DNA from: Leucobacter chromiisoli
Lineage (GTDB): Bacteria; Actinomycetota; Actinomycetes; Actinomycetales; Microbacteriaceae
Assembly (NCBI RefSeq): GCF_016522505.1
Contig: NZ_JAEHOH010000007.1
Location: forward strand, 61,291 to 125,290
Length of the DNA stretch: 64,000 bases
Direction of reading: 5' to 3'
The position numbers and the translations under genes are program-made. The notes under the pieces are model-generated. The model made no database searches. It was not told the DNA's origin and saw nothing but the letters and a program-made list of their open reading frames with translations. Shown here one piece after another: positions 1-9,060 of this stretch (positions are counted from its first letter, which is position 1; each line of letters opens with the position of its first letter).

Positions 1-540
1 GAACACGCCGAACCCGGCGGCGGTCGCCGTTCCCGAGCCGTTCGAGGAGCCCGAGGCGAACGCGGAGGTGAGGTAGCGGGAGTTGTAGGGGCTCTCAGCG
101 CGCCCGTACACGCCCCGCTGCATACCGCCCGCCGCCATCGGAGGCATGTTGCTCAGACCGATGAGCACCGCGCCCGCCGCGCGCAGCCGCTCGATCGCGA
201 ACGAATCCTCGTTCGCGATGAGTTCGCGGAAGGCCGGCGAGCCCGCCGCAACGGTGAGCCCTCGTGCGCGGTAGCTGTCCTTCGCCGTGTAGGGTATCCC
301 GTCGAGAGGGCCCCGCGACTCGCCGCGCTCACGCCGCTCGTCGGCGGCACGCGCTTCTGCGAACATATCGGGATTGAGCACCGGTACGGCGTTCAGGAGG
401 ATGCCGTGGCGGTCGTAGAACGCGATCCGGTTCACACAGTCCGCGACGAGCTCCACCGAGGTGACCGCTCCGGACTCGAGCGCCGCGTGCAGCTCCCGGA
501 TGCTCGACTCGAGCACGCTCGGGGGGCCGTGCGTACTCAC
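1..540 (-). CDS. Amidase signature family hydrolase, C-terminus cut by window edge
   Basis: Hydrolyses amide bonds; the substrate is not predictable. The 180 visible codons start with GTG at 540, which overlaps the stop of the upstream permease by four bases (GTGA), so translation is probably coupled. The N-terminal part of the amidase signature fold is clear: GIPYTAKDSY around residues 81-90 carries the catalytic lysine (Lys87), and FASGSSNGSG at 161-170 is the Ser/Gly-rich signature that supplies the cis-serine. The nucleophilic serine should lie about 25 residues further on, beyond the window. It is the last visible gene of an operon with an Rbs-type importer and two HDAC-family deacetylases, suggesting that the imported compound or its product carries an amide. 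Family confidence is high; substrate unknown. Confidence 0.85.
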   Translation of the reverse strand, partial: MSTHGPPSVLESSIRELHAALESGAVTSVELVADCVNRIAFYDRHGILLNAVPVLNPDMFAEARAADERRERGESRGPLDGIPYTAKDSYRARGLTVAAGSPAFRELIANEDSFAIERLRAAGAVLIGLSNMPPMAAGGMQRGVYGRAESPYNSRYLTSAFASGSSNGSGTATAAGFGVF

Positions 541-1568
541 GGGGCGCCCTTGTCCGGCCGTCCGTCCGGTTCCTTCTCCTCCTCCTCGATGGCTTCCTTC
601 CCCAGCTTGGCCCAGGAGCTCCGGATCACCTTCTGGACGCTGCGGTCGAGGCCGACCGCGACGATGAGCGTCGCACCCACGAGGATCGTCTGCAGGAAGG
701 GGGACGCCTGGAGGAAGACGAGGCCCGTGCGCAGGACGCGGAAGAAGAGCAGGCCGGCCAGCACGCCGCTGATGCGCCCGATGCCTCCGGAGAACGCGAC
801 GCCTCCGAGAAGGACCACGGTGAGCGCCTCCAGTTCCAGCCCGGAACCGATGTTCGGGTTGGCCGACTGGACCTTCGCGGAGAGCAGCAGGCCGGCGAGC
901 GCGGAGAACACGCCGCTGGCGACGAACAGCAGCGCCCGGGTCCGTCTGACGTTGACGCCCATGAGGCTCGCCGCCCGCTCGTTCCCGCCGATCGCTTTCA
1001 CCTCCTTGCCGAACCGGGTGCGATTCAGCACGTACCATCCGACGAGCACGACGAGCACCAGGAGGCAGATCTGGATCGGGACCGGCCCGATGCGCATCGT
1101 GCCGATGGTGCGGAACTCCTCGGGCAGTTCCGCGCGCGGAATCGTGTTGCCGCCCGAGAGCAGGAGCGCGAACCCGCCCCACACGCTCAACCCGCCGAGC
1201 GTCACGACGAAGGAGTTCAACCCCAGATACGACACCAGGAAGCCGTTGAGCGCCCCCGCGACGAGACCGGTCGCCACCCCCACGAGAAGTCCCAGTGCCG
1301 TCGAGCCGGTGCCGCTCATCACGAGTCCGGCCGTGACGGCGGAGGCCGAGGCGATGGACCCCACGGAGAGGTCGATCGTGCCGGACATGATGAGGAAGGC
1401 CACGGGAACGGCGATGAGCCCCAGTTCGGCGGCCTGCAGCAGGATGCTCTGCCCGTTGCCGAGGCTGAGGAAGTTCGGGCGAAGGATCGAGAAGACAGCG
1501 ATGAGCAGGATCAGCGCTGCGAAGATGCCGTTCCGGGCCAGCAGGATCTTGATGCGTTCAGAGTTCAT
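537..1568 (-). CDS. Rbs-type ABC importer permease
   Basis: Inner-membrane permease (343 aa) of a ribose/galactose-type importer (BPD_transp_2 family). It is strongly hydrophobic with about ten predicted membrane segments. It shows the family hallmark SGTIDLSVGS near residues 62-71 and the cytoplasmic loop AIGGNERAASLMGV that contacts the ATPase. The ATG at 1568 overlaps the upstream ATPase stop (ATGA) and the gene's own stop overlaps the amidase start, so the three are translationally linked. The C-terminal 25 residues are charged (EEEEKEPDGRPDKG). Family members move pentoses, hexoses, autoinducer-2 or nucleosides; here the neighbouring deacetylases and amidase suggest an N-acylated or amide ligand, which is inference. 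Confidence 0.88.
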   Translation of the reverse strand: MNSERIKILLARNGIFAALILLIAVFSILRPNFLSLGNGQSILLQAAELGLIAVPVAFLIMSGTIDLSVGSIASASAVTAGLVMSGTGSTALGLLVGVATGLVAGALNGFLVSYLGLNSFVVTLGGLSVWGGFALLLSGGNTIPRAELPEEFRTIGTMRIGPVPIQICLLVLVVLVGWYVLNRTRFGKEVKAIGGNERAASLMGVNVRRTRALLFVASGVFSALAGLLLSAKVQSANPNIGSGLELEALTVVLLGGVAFSGGIGRISGVLAGLLFFRVLRTGLVFLQASPFLQTILVGATLIVAVGLDRSVQKVIRSSWAKLGKEAIEEEEKEPDGRPDKGAP

Positions 1569-3076
1569 AGCTCGTCTCCCGGCTTTTCGCGGCGCCGTGC
1601 ACCGGCCATGGACAGAAGGGTTGAGAGGAGGTCGGCGTTGTAGTCCCCTCCCTGAGAGACTTCGCGCACCTCCTCGTCGAACAGGACGTAGGCCCGGTCG
1701 CACATCATCGCGATCTCGTCGGACTCGCTCGAGACGACCAGCACCCCCGACCCCGCGGCGGCGGTCGACCGCACGGCGTCGACGATGTCGACCCGCGCAC
1801 CGACGTCGACGCCCTGCGTCGGCTGGGAGAGGACCAGCAGTTCCGGTTCGGCCGGGTAGAGCCACCGGGCGAGCAGGTGCTTCTGGCGGTTGCCTCCGGA
1901 GAACTGGGAGATCTCGGCCTCGCCGGACGGACCGTGGATCTCCAGGCCCGTGCGCGCCGCGGCGTAGGTGTCCTTGCCCGTCTGAGGGGAGACCCACCAT
2001 CCGCGCGCGCGACTGCGCCCGTACCAGGGAAGCATCACATTGTCCTTCGCGGACTCGGAGGCGATCAGCCCCTCGGCGTCACGGTCGGGGGGAACGTAGA
2101 AGATCCCTCTCCGGATGGCCTGCGCGGGGCGCACCACCTTCACGGTTCGCCCCCGAAACTCGAACTTCGACTGGTGGTCAGCTCCGGCGAGCCTCGCGGC
2201 GATCCTGAACTGCTCCCCTCCGGCCATGCCGAAGAGCCCCACGACCTCGCCGTGACGCACGCTGATCGAACCTCCGCCCAGTGGAACCCGCAGGATCTCG
2301 TCGCCGGGCGTCGTCTCGATCAGGCGGGTCTCGCGCAGTTCGGGCACCAGCGCACGCGCCAGTGCGTCGGGCGTGAAGTCCCGTGCGGGCCCGTCGACCA
2401 CGATCGCGCCCCCGCGCATCACCACCATGCGCGTGCAGATCTCCATGATGTCGGGGAGACGGTGCGAGACGTACAGCACCGAGGTGCCGCGGGCCGCGAA
2501 GCTCCTGATGAGTTGGTGCAGGGCATCGGTCTCCGCGCGTCCGAGCGCGGCGGTCGGCTCGTCGAGCAGCAGGACTTTCATCTCACCCGCGAGCATCCCT
2601 CGTGCGAGATCCACCAGCTGGCGTTCCCCCAGAGACAGCGCGTCCACCGGGATGTCCAGCGGGAGATGGGCCGCCCCTACGGAGGCCAGCGCCTCCTCGG
2701 CGCGGCGCCGCTTGATCGCGGGCTTCTCCGCGGCGGCGTCCCTGGCGAGGAAGAGGTTCTCGAACACGCTGAGATTGGCGACGAGGGCCGGCTCCTGATG
2801 GATCACGGTGATCCCCAGCGCGGCGGCCTCTCGCGGGCTCAGGCCCCTGCTGATCCTCTTCCCGTCGACGGCGAAGGAGCCGCCGAACGCGGTCAGCGCC
2901 CCCGAAGTCACGTTGAACAACGTGCTCTTGCCCGCGCCGTTGTGGCCGAGCAGGCCGATGATCTCGCCGGGGGCGACGGACAGGCTGACGTCGCTCAGAG
3001 CGCGGGTGGCCCCGAAGTCGACCGTCACGCCGTCGTACACGAGCCGGGGGCCGGGCACCCGCTGCCGCTCATCCAT
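1565..3076 (-). CDS. Rbs-type ABC importer ATPase with two nucleotide-binding domains
   Basis: Energises the adjacent permease (503 aa, RbsA/MglA layout). Domain 1 has Walker A GHNGAGKST at residues 44-52, the signature LSLGERQ and Walker B VLLLDEPTAALG. Domain 2 is degenerate, as in the family, but more than usual: its P-loop position reads GMAGGEQF and its Walker B position reads LVLSQPTQGVD, where relatives usually have LLDEPTRGVD. The signature FSGGNRQKH is kept. ATP hydrolysis is therefore probably confined to the site using Walker A of domain 1. It lies 30 nt downstream of the binding-protein gene and overlaps the permease. Confidence 0.9.
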   Translation of the reverse strand: MDERQRVPGPRLVYDGVTVDFGATRALSDVSLSVAPGEIIGLLGHNGAGKSTLFNVTSGALTAFGGSFAVDGKRISRGLSPREAAALGITVIHQEPALVANLSVFENLFLARDAAAEKPAIKRRRAEEALASVGAAHLPLDIPVDALSLGERQLVDLARGMLAGEMKVLLLDEPTAALGRAETDALHQLIRSFAARGTSVLYVSHRLPDIMEICTRMVVMRGGAIVVDGPARDFTPDALARALVPELRETRLIETTPGDEILRVPLGGGSISVRHGEVVGLFGMAGGEQFRIAARLAGADHQSKFEFRGRTVKVVRPAQAIRRGIFYVPPDRDAEGLIASESAKDNVMLPWYGRSRARGWWVSPQTGKDTYAAARTGLEIHGPSGEAEISQFSGGNRQKHLLARWLYPAEPELLVLSQPTQGVDVGARVDIVDAVRSTAAAGSGVLVVSSESDEIAMMCDRAYVLFDEEVREVSQGGDYNADLLSTLLSMAGARRREKPGDEL

Positions 3077-3106
3077 GGTGACCTCGTTCGCGGGTTCGAA
3101 GAGCCA

Positions 3107-4084
3107 TCACTGGTTCTCGAGCAGGAAGGACTCCGCGTTCTCGGAAGTCACCTGCGTCTGCTCGAGAACGACGTCCTCGACGTCCTTCCCCTCGGCCGCG
3201 TCGATCATCATCTGCGCGTTGGCCTCGGCGATCTCGCGTGCGGGGACCATGTAGAGGTACCGCCAGATGCTGCCCTCCTCCATGACGTACTCCACTTCCG
3301 CGTCCGTGCCGTCGACGTTGCCCACGAGGACCGTGGGGTCGGTGCCCGACACCCCGGAGTCGATCAGCGCCTGGTACGCGCCTCTCGTCTGGTCGTTGGA
3401 GATCCCCAGCCAGACCTTGGTGTTCGGGAAGGCGCTGAGCTGGTTCTGCACCGCGGCGTAGCCCTCGTCGAGGTTCAGCGCTCGCTGCTCCGTGATGTTC
3501 AGGTTGAGGCCCGACTCATCCAGGGCGGCCTTGATCCCCTCGCCGCGGAATCGACCGAGATCGGTGTCGGGATACGCCAGCAGCGCGACGTCCACGGACT
3601 CGTCCCCGTAGGTCTCGCGGATCCACTCGGCGGCGGCCTCGCCCAGCCGCTTCCCGTCGCGCTCGTGATCCATCAGCACCGCCGCGCTGACCCCCTCCCA
3701 CTCGCTGCCGTATCCCAGCACGGGGATCCCGGCGTCCTGCGCCTGCAGCGTCACGGGAACCATGGAGTCCGACTGGGCGGGATACCCCATGATCACCTTC
3801 ACCTCGCCCTGCACGATCCAGGATTCCCAGTTCTCGACCTGGGTCTGGGCGTTCCACTCGGGGTTGTCGGTGACGAACTCGTACCCGGCGTCCTCCACGA
3901 CGTCTTCCATGAACGGCAGCATGTCGTTCCAGAGTTGGATGTCGCGCCCGGCGAAGCTCATCGCGAGCGCGCCCTTGTCCTCGCCTCCTGACCCGCCATC
4001 CCCACCGCCGGAGCACCCGGCCAGGGCCAGGGCCGCGATCGCGCCGAGCGCCGTCAGTCCCGTCGTCATCCGTTGCTTCTTCAT
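3107..4084 (-). CDS. Rbs-type substrate-binding lipoprotein
   Basis: Extracellular ligand-binding lipoprotein (325 aa, periplasmic-binding-protein type 1 fold, RbsB-like) that delivers substrate to the permease. It has a lipoprotein signal peptide, MKKQRMTTGL followed by a hydrophobic stretch and lipobox LAGC with Cys24 as the lipidation site, then a Gly/Ser-rich tether. The mature domain contains typical hinge and ligand-face segments such as VLVGNVDG. It sits between the two deacetylase genes and the ATPase in one operon. The ligand cannot be read from sequence; acidic and aromatic residues are abundant, which could suit a cationic or sugar ligand. Confidence 0.85.
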   Translation of the reverse strand: MKKQRMTTGLTALGAIAALALAGCSGGGDGGSGGEDKGALAMSFAGRDIQLWNDMLPFMEDVVEDAGYEFVTDNPEWNAQTQVENWESWIVQGEVKVIMGYPAQSDSMVPVTLQAQDAGIPVLGYGSEWEGVSAAVLMDHERDGKRLGEAAAEWIRETYGDESVDVALLAYPDTDLGRFRGEGIKAALDESGLNLNITEQRALNLDEGYAAVQNQLSAFPNTKVWLGISNDQTRGAYQALIDSGVSGTDPTVLVGNVDGTDAEVEYVMEEGSIWRYLYMVPAREIAEANAQMMIDAAEGKDVEDVVLEQTQVTSENAESFLLENQ

Positions 4085-4167
4085 CGTGTTCTCGCTCTCT
4101 CGGATCGGCGCCGAGCATCGTTGCTCGGTGCGCTCAGTGGGTGTGGGTGCGGATGTGGATGCAGGTC

Positions 4168-5283
4168 TCAGCGGACGCCGAGAGCACGCGCCAACCGGGC
4201 GGCGTCTTCGATCACCTCGTCCTGCCAGGGCTGCAGCTGCCGGGTCGGAGACTGGTCGAAGCTCGCCGTGAACGGATCGACGACGTCCGTGCGCACGCCG
4301 CTCAGCGCCTCCAGCACCGCGAGCCCGCAGTAGGGCACCTGAACCGGCGAGTATCCGCCTTCGTGCGAGAACACGATCCGCCCGTCGCAGACCTCGTCGG
4401 CGACATCGAGCAGCCCCTGCGCGACGCGCCTGAAGCCGTCCGACGTCACGCTCATGGCCCCCAGAGGATCGAGCGCGGCGGGGTCGAACCCGCTGGAGAC
4501 GACGATGAGTTCGGGTTCGAAGGCGCGGATCGCGGGAGCGGCCACCCGCTCCACCACGTCCGCATAGGCGCCGTCGCCCGAACCGGCGGGAAGGGGCACG
4601 TTGATGTTGAACCCTTCCCCGGCGCTCCCGCCCTGCTCGTCCATCATCCCGCTGTCGACGGGGAACAGCCGATCCTGGTGCACGGAGATGTGCAGGGTAT
4701 CGGGATCCTCCCAGTAGATCTTCTGCGCACCGTTGCCGTGGTGGACGTCGTAGTCGAAGATCGCGACGCGTTCGACGAGCCCCCGTGCGCGGAGGTTCTC
4801 GAGCGCGACCGAGACGTTCGCGAAGAGGCAGTACCCGCGCCCCTGATCGGGTTCGGCGTGGTGCCCGGGCGGGCGCACCAGCGCGTAGGCGTTGTCCACC
4901 TCGCCGCGGAGCACGGCCTCGGCTGCGGCCAACGTGCCGCCGGCCGCGAGCTGCGCGAGCTCGAAGGCCCCGTGGGCGAACGGGGAGTAGCCGTCGCCCG
5001 CGTCGCCGCCGCTGCCCTGCGATTGCGTGCGGATCCGCTCCACGTACTCCGGCGTGTGCACCCGCAGGAGGTCCTCATCGGTCACCGGCCGGGCGTCGAT
5101 CCTCGTCAGGCTCTTCAACAGGCCCGAGACCTCGATGAGCCCGGCCATGCGCGCCTTGGATTCGGGGCTCTCGAAGTTGTGGTAAGGCTGCACGTACCCT
5201 CCCGACGGCACGATCCCCGCGTGCGTGCCCGTGTCGTGCCAGGCGTACTGCTCGTGCCAGACGTATCCCGTGTTCCTGCTCAT
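4168..5283 (-). CDS. HDAC-superfamily deacetylase (acetylpolyamine amidohydrolase/class II type), copy 1
   Basis: Zinc hydrolase of the arginase/deacetylase fold (371 aa) that removes acetyl groups from amines such as acetylpolyamines or acetyl-lysine. Catalytic elements are intact: RPPGHHAE with the His pair 141-142, FDYDVHHGNG giving zinc ligands Asp179 and His181, SSGFDPAALDPLG giving the third ligand Asp267, and EGGY with Tyr311. The N-terminus (GYVWHEQYAWHDTG) is shared with the next gene upstream, so the two are tandem paralogues. They are separated by about 50 nt, and the binding-protein gene follows after about 80 nt. The neighbourhood argues for a catabolic rather than chromatin-type or AcuC role (inference). 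Confidence 0.88.
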   Translation of the reverse strand: MSRNTGYVWHEQYAWHDTGTHAGIVPSGGYVQPYHNFESPESKARMAGLIEVSGLLKSLTRIDARPVTDEDLLRVHTPEYVERIRTQSQGSGGDAGDGYSPFAHGAFELAQLAAGGTLAAAEAVLRGEVDNAYALVRPPGHHAEPDQGRGYCLFANVSVALENLRARGLVERVAIFDYDVHHGNGAQKIYWEDPDTLHISVHQDRLFPVDSGMMDEQGGSAGEGFNINVPLPAGSGDGAYADVVERVAAPAIRAFEPELIVVSSGFDPAALDPLGAMSVTSDGFRRVAQGLLDVADEVCDGRIVFSHEGGYSPVQVPYCGLAVLEALSGVRTDVVDPFTASFDQSPTRQLQPWQDEVIEDAARLARALGVR

Positions 5284-5332
5284 CGCTCTCCCTCGTTCGT
5301 TCGCGGTGTTCGGTCGGTCACGGGTCGCCGTC

Positions 5333-6436
<1,104 letters not shown>

Positions 6437-6520
6437 GCCCGCCCCTTTGCTCGATAGGGGCCACCGCCGACGGCCCCCGTGCCGCGCTTGCCAACAGTCA
6501 AGACGAAGCCGCACACCCGA

Positions 6521-6542
6521 GCATCCGTCATTTGACGGATGC
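6521..6542. promoter_or_regulatory. Perfect palindrome, probable operator
   Basis: Two perfect 10-base arms, GCATCCGTCA and TGACGGATGC, separated by TT. It lies 84 nt upstream of the first deacetylase gene in an otherwise featureless 150-nt gap. The two-base centre suits a dimeric repressor better than an RNA hairpin. It could instead be part of the terminator of the ABC exporter ending at 6590, but no T-tract follows. Confidence 0.5.
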
Positions 6543-6589
6543 ACTCGCGAACGGTTGGCTCCTCGGTCCGCGTCGCGGCCGGCCGAGCA

Positions 6590-8488
6590 TCAGGCCGAAG
6601 GGGCGGTGCCCGCCACTCCTTGATCCGCGTACAGCTCGGCGTAGGAGCCGCCGATCGCCAGAAGTTCGATGTGCGTGCCCTGCTCGATGATGCGCCCGCG
6701 GTCGACCACGTAGATGCGGTCGGCGTCGATCACGGTCGAGAGCCGGTGCGCGATCGCGACCGTCGTGCGGCCGCTGCGCGCGCCCTCGATCGCCCGCTGC
6801 ACGACCCGCTCGCTCACGGTGTCGAGCGCGCTCGTCGCCTCGTCGAGGATCAGCACCGGCGGGTTCTTCAGCAGCACCCTGGCGATCGCGATGCGCTGCT
6901 TCTCGCCGCCGGAGAGCCGGTACCCCCGCTCCCCCACGATCGTGTCGTAGCCGTCGGCGAACGACACGATCGACTCGTGGATGTTCGCCATCCTCGCGGC
7001 CGCCTCCAGCTCGGCGTCGCTCGCGCCCGGTCTCGCGTAGCGCAGGTTCTCGGCGATCGAGGCGTGGAAGAGGTAGGACTCCTGCGTGACCATGCCGATC
7101 TGGTCCATCAGCGCCTCCTGCCGCAGCTCGCGCACGTCGTCGCCGGCGAAGCGGACCGTGCCCTCGGTGGCGTCGTAGAGGCGCGGGATCAGGGAGCCGA
7201 TCGTGGTCTTGCCCGAGCCGGAGGCCCCGACGAAGGCGACGAACTCCCCCGGTTCGATCCGGAAGCTCACTCCGTCGATGGTGGCGCGCTCTCCGGGCTC
7301 GGCGTCGGGGTAGCGGAAGGTAACGTTCTCGAACTCGATCCGTCCGACCAGGGCCGGATCCTCGGAGGGCGGCCGCGCCCCCGGGGCGTCGACGATCGCG
7401 GGCTGCAGGTCGAGGTACTCGAAGATGCGGGCGAACAGCGCCTTCGAGGTCTGCAGGTCGAGCGCGACGCGCATCAGCGCGGTCAGCGGGAACAGCAGGC
7501 GCGACTGGACGGTGGTGAACGCGACGATCGTGCCCGCCGTGATCCCGATGTCGGCGCCGTCGCCGCCCGAGCGCGCGATCAGCAGGCCCGCCACGAGGTA
7601 GACGATCGCGGGAACCGCGGAGAGGAAGACGTGCACGAGCGCGAAGAACACCTGGCCGCTCATGGTCAGCCGCACCTGCAGTGCCACCTGGTTGGCGTTC
7701 TCCGCCGCGTAGCGCTCCGTCTCGGTGCGCTGGCGGGAGTACGTCTTGGCGAGCAGCACGCCCGACACCGACAGCGCCTCCTGGGTGATGGCCGACATCT
7801 CCGAGAGCGACTCCTGGGTGCGACCGGCGATGCGGGCGCGCACCTGGCCGACGCGCCGCTGGGCCATCACGAGCACCGGCATGAGCAGCAGGGCGATGAT
7901 CGTCAGCTGCCAGCTCAGCACGAGCATCGCGAAGAGCGCGGCGATGACCGTCACCGTGTTGCCCACCACGTTCGACACCGTGTTCGTGAGCACGTTGGCG
8001 ACGCCGCCGACGTCGTTCTGCAGGCGCGATTGGATCACGCCGGTCTTGGTGCGGGTGAAGAAGCCGAGCTCCATCGACTGCAAGTGCGCGAACAGCCGCA
8101 CCCGCAGGTCGCCCATGACCCGGTTGCCGACCCTCGCCGTCAGCAGGGTCTGGACGATCCCGATGCCGCCCGAGAGCACGAACGCGACGACCATGCCGAG
8201 CACCAGCCAGCCGAGCACGGGCAGGTTCGGCGCCCCGCCGTCGGTCGGGAAGAGGCCGTCGTCGAAGACCCGCTGGGTCAGCAGCGGCGGCGCGATGCCG
8301 AGCGCGGCCGAGACCAGCACGAGCGCGATGATCGCGCCGATCTGCCAGCGATAGGGGGTGAAGAGCTCGGCGATGCGGCGGCCCAGGTTCGGGATCCGGG
8401 GAGCCTCGCGGTTCAGCTCGCGCTGACGCTCGAAGTCGGCCGACGACACACGGGTGCCCCGTCCTCCTGCCGGCCCGCCCATGCTCAT
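6590..8488 (-). CDS. ABC exporter, fused membrane and ATPase domains
   Basis: Half-transporter of the type I exporter family (632 aa) expected to work as a dimer and pump lipids, drugs or peptides outward. Residues 1-45 are a hydrophilic N-terminus; about 50-360 hold six membrane helices; the ATPase domain follows. Walker A GASGSGKTT lies near residue 420, the signature LSGGEKQR near 525, Walker B LILDEATSALD near 550 and the switch AHRLSTV after that. The start ATG at 8488 gives MSMGGPAGG; the second ATG two codons later is an equally possible start. It is transcribed in the same direction as its neighbours but separated by gaps, so it may be monocistronic. The substrate cannot be predicted. 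Confidence 0.87.
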   Translation of the reverse strand: MSMGGPAGGRGTRVSSADFERQRELNREAPRIPNLGRRIAELFTPYRWQIGAIIALVLVSAALGIAPPLLTQRVFDDGLFPTDGGAPNLPVLGWLVLGMVVAFVLSGGIGIVQTLLTARVGNRVMGDLRVRLFAHLQSMELGFFTRTKTGVIQSRLQNDVGGVANVLTNTVSNVVGNTVTVIAALFAMLVLSWQLTIIALLLMPVLVMAQRRVGQVRARIAGRTQESLSEMSAITQEALSVSGVLLAKTYSRQRTETERYAAENANQVALQVRLTMSGQVFFALVHVFLSAVPAIVYLVAGLLIARSGGDGADIGITAGTIVAFTTVQSRLLFPLTALMRVALDLQTSKALFARIFEYLDLQPAIVDAPGARPPSEDPALVGRIEFENVTFRYPDAEPGERATIDGVSFRIEPGEFVAFVGASGSGKTTIGSLIPRLYDATEGTVRFAGDDVRELRQEALMDQIGMVTQESYLFHASIAENLRYARPGASDAELEAAARMANIHESIVSFADGYDTIVGERGYRLSGGEKQRIAIARVLLKNPPVLILDEATSALDTVSERVVQRAIEGARSGRTTVAIAHRLSTVIDADRIYVVDRGRIIEQGTHIELLAIGGSYAELYADQGVAGTAPSA

Positions 8489-8531
8489 GGTTTCCGAGGG
8501 TAGTCGGTGCCGCCGACACTCGGGGAACCGG

Positions 8532-8852
8532 TCAGCTGAGCGACCCTCCCGGCTGCCCGACCGCCCGCTCGAGCCGCTCGAGCTTGCCGTCGAGCTCGCC
8601 CTCGTAGCCGGGGCGGATGTCGGCCTTCATGACGAGCGAGATCCGGGACCCGAACGGCGCCACGGCCTCGGTCGCCCGCTTCACGACGTCGAACACCTCG
8701 TCCCACTCGCCCTCGATCTCGGTGAACATCGACGAGGTGCGGTTCGGCAGGCCCGAGGCGCGCACCACCTTCACCGCCTCGGCGACGGCGTCGGCCACCG
8801 AACCGTCGGGGTTCTCGCCGCCGCTCGGTGCGACGGAAAATGCGAGGATCAT
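8532..8852 (-). CDS. Thiamine-binding protein, MTH1187/YkoF family
   Basis: Small cytosolic protein (106 aa) with the ferredoxin-like MTH1187/YkoF fold; family members bind thiamine-related ligands. Characteristic parts are the N-terminal strand MILAFSVAPSGG, the segment SSMFTEIEGEWDEVFDVVKRA and the strand RISLVMKADIRPGYEG. Length matches the family (about 95-110 aa). No TPP riboswitch or thiamine gene is seen beside it, so a role in thiamine handling rests on family membership alone. It lies between two unrelated exporters with the same orientation. Confidence 0.75.
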   Translation of the reverse strand: MILAFSVAPSGGENPDGSVADAVAEAVKVVRASGLPNRTSSMFTEIEGEWDEVFDVVKRATEAVAPFGSRISLVMKADIRPGYEGELDGKLERLERAVGQPGGSLS

Positions 8853-9060
8853 GCGCGGTCCCTTCTCCTCAGCCGCCCCGGAGCCTTCTCCGGGTGTGCA
8901 GAAACGGCTGCTCCCAGCGAGTATCCCAGCACTTCGTGCGCGCTCGCTGCATCTCGACGAAGACCGGGAGCGGCGAGCGCGGGAGCCGGAGCGGGCGGAG
9001 GAACGGGGCCGGCGAGCGCAGGACCGGCGAGCGGGCCGCCAGCGGATCCCGGGTGGCGGG

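Noticed and set aside
1877..3991. 704-codon open frame on the plus strand, opposite the importer genes
   Set aside because: High G+C keeps antisense frames open. The minus strand here encodes clear ABC ATPase and binding-protein motifs; the plus-strand product is His/Asp/Val-rich with no domain.
8489..8531. TPP riboswitch near the thiamine-binding protein gene
   Set aside because: I looked on both sides (8489-8531 and 8853-9060) for the conserved CTGAGA and ACCTGAT-type pieces and found none.
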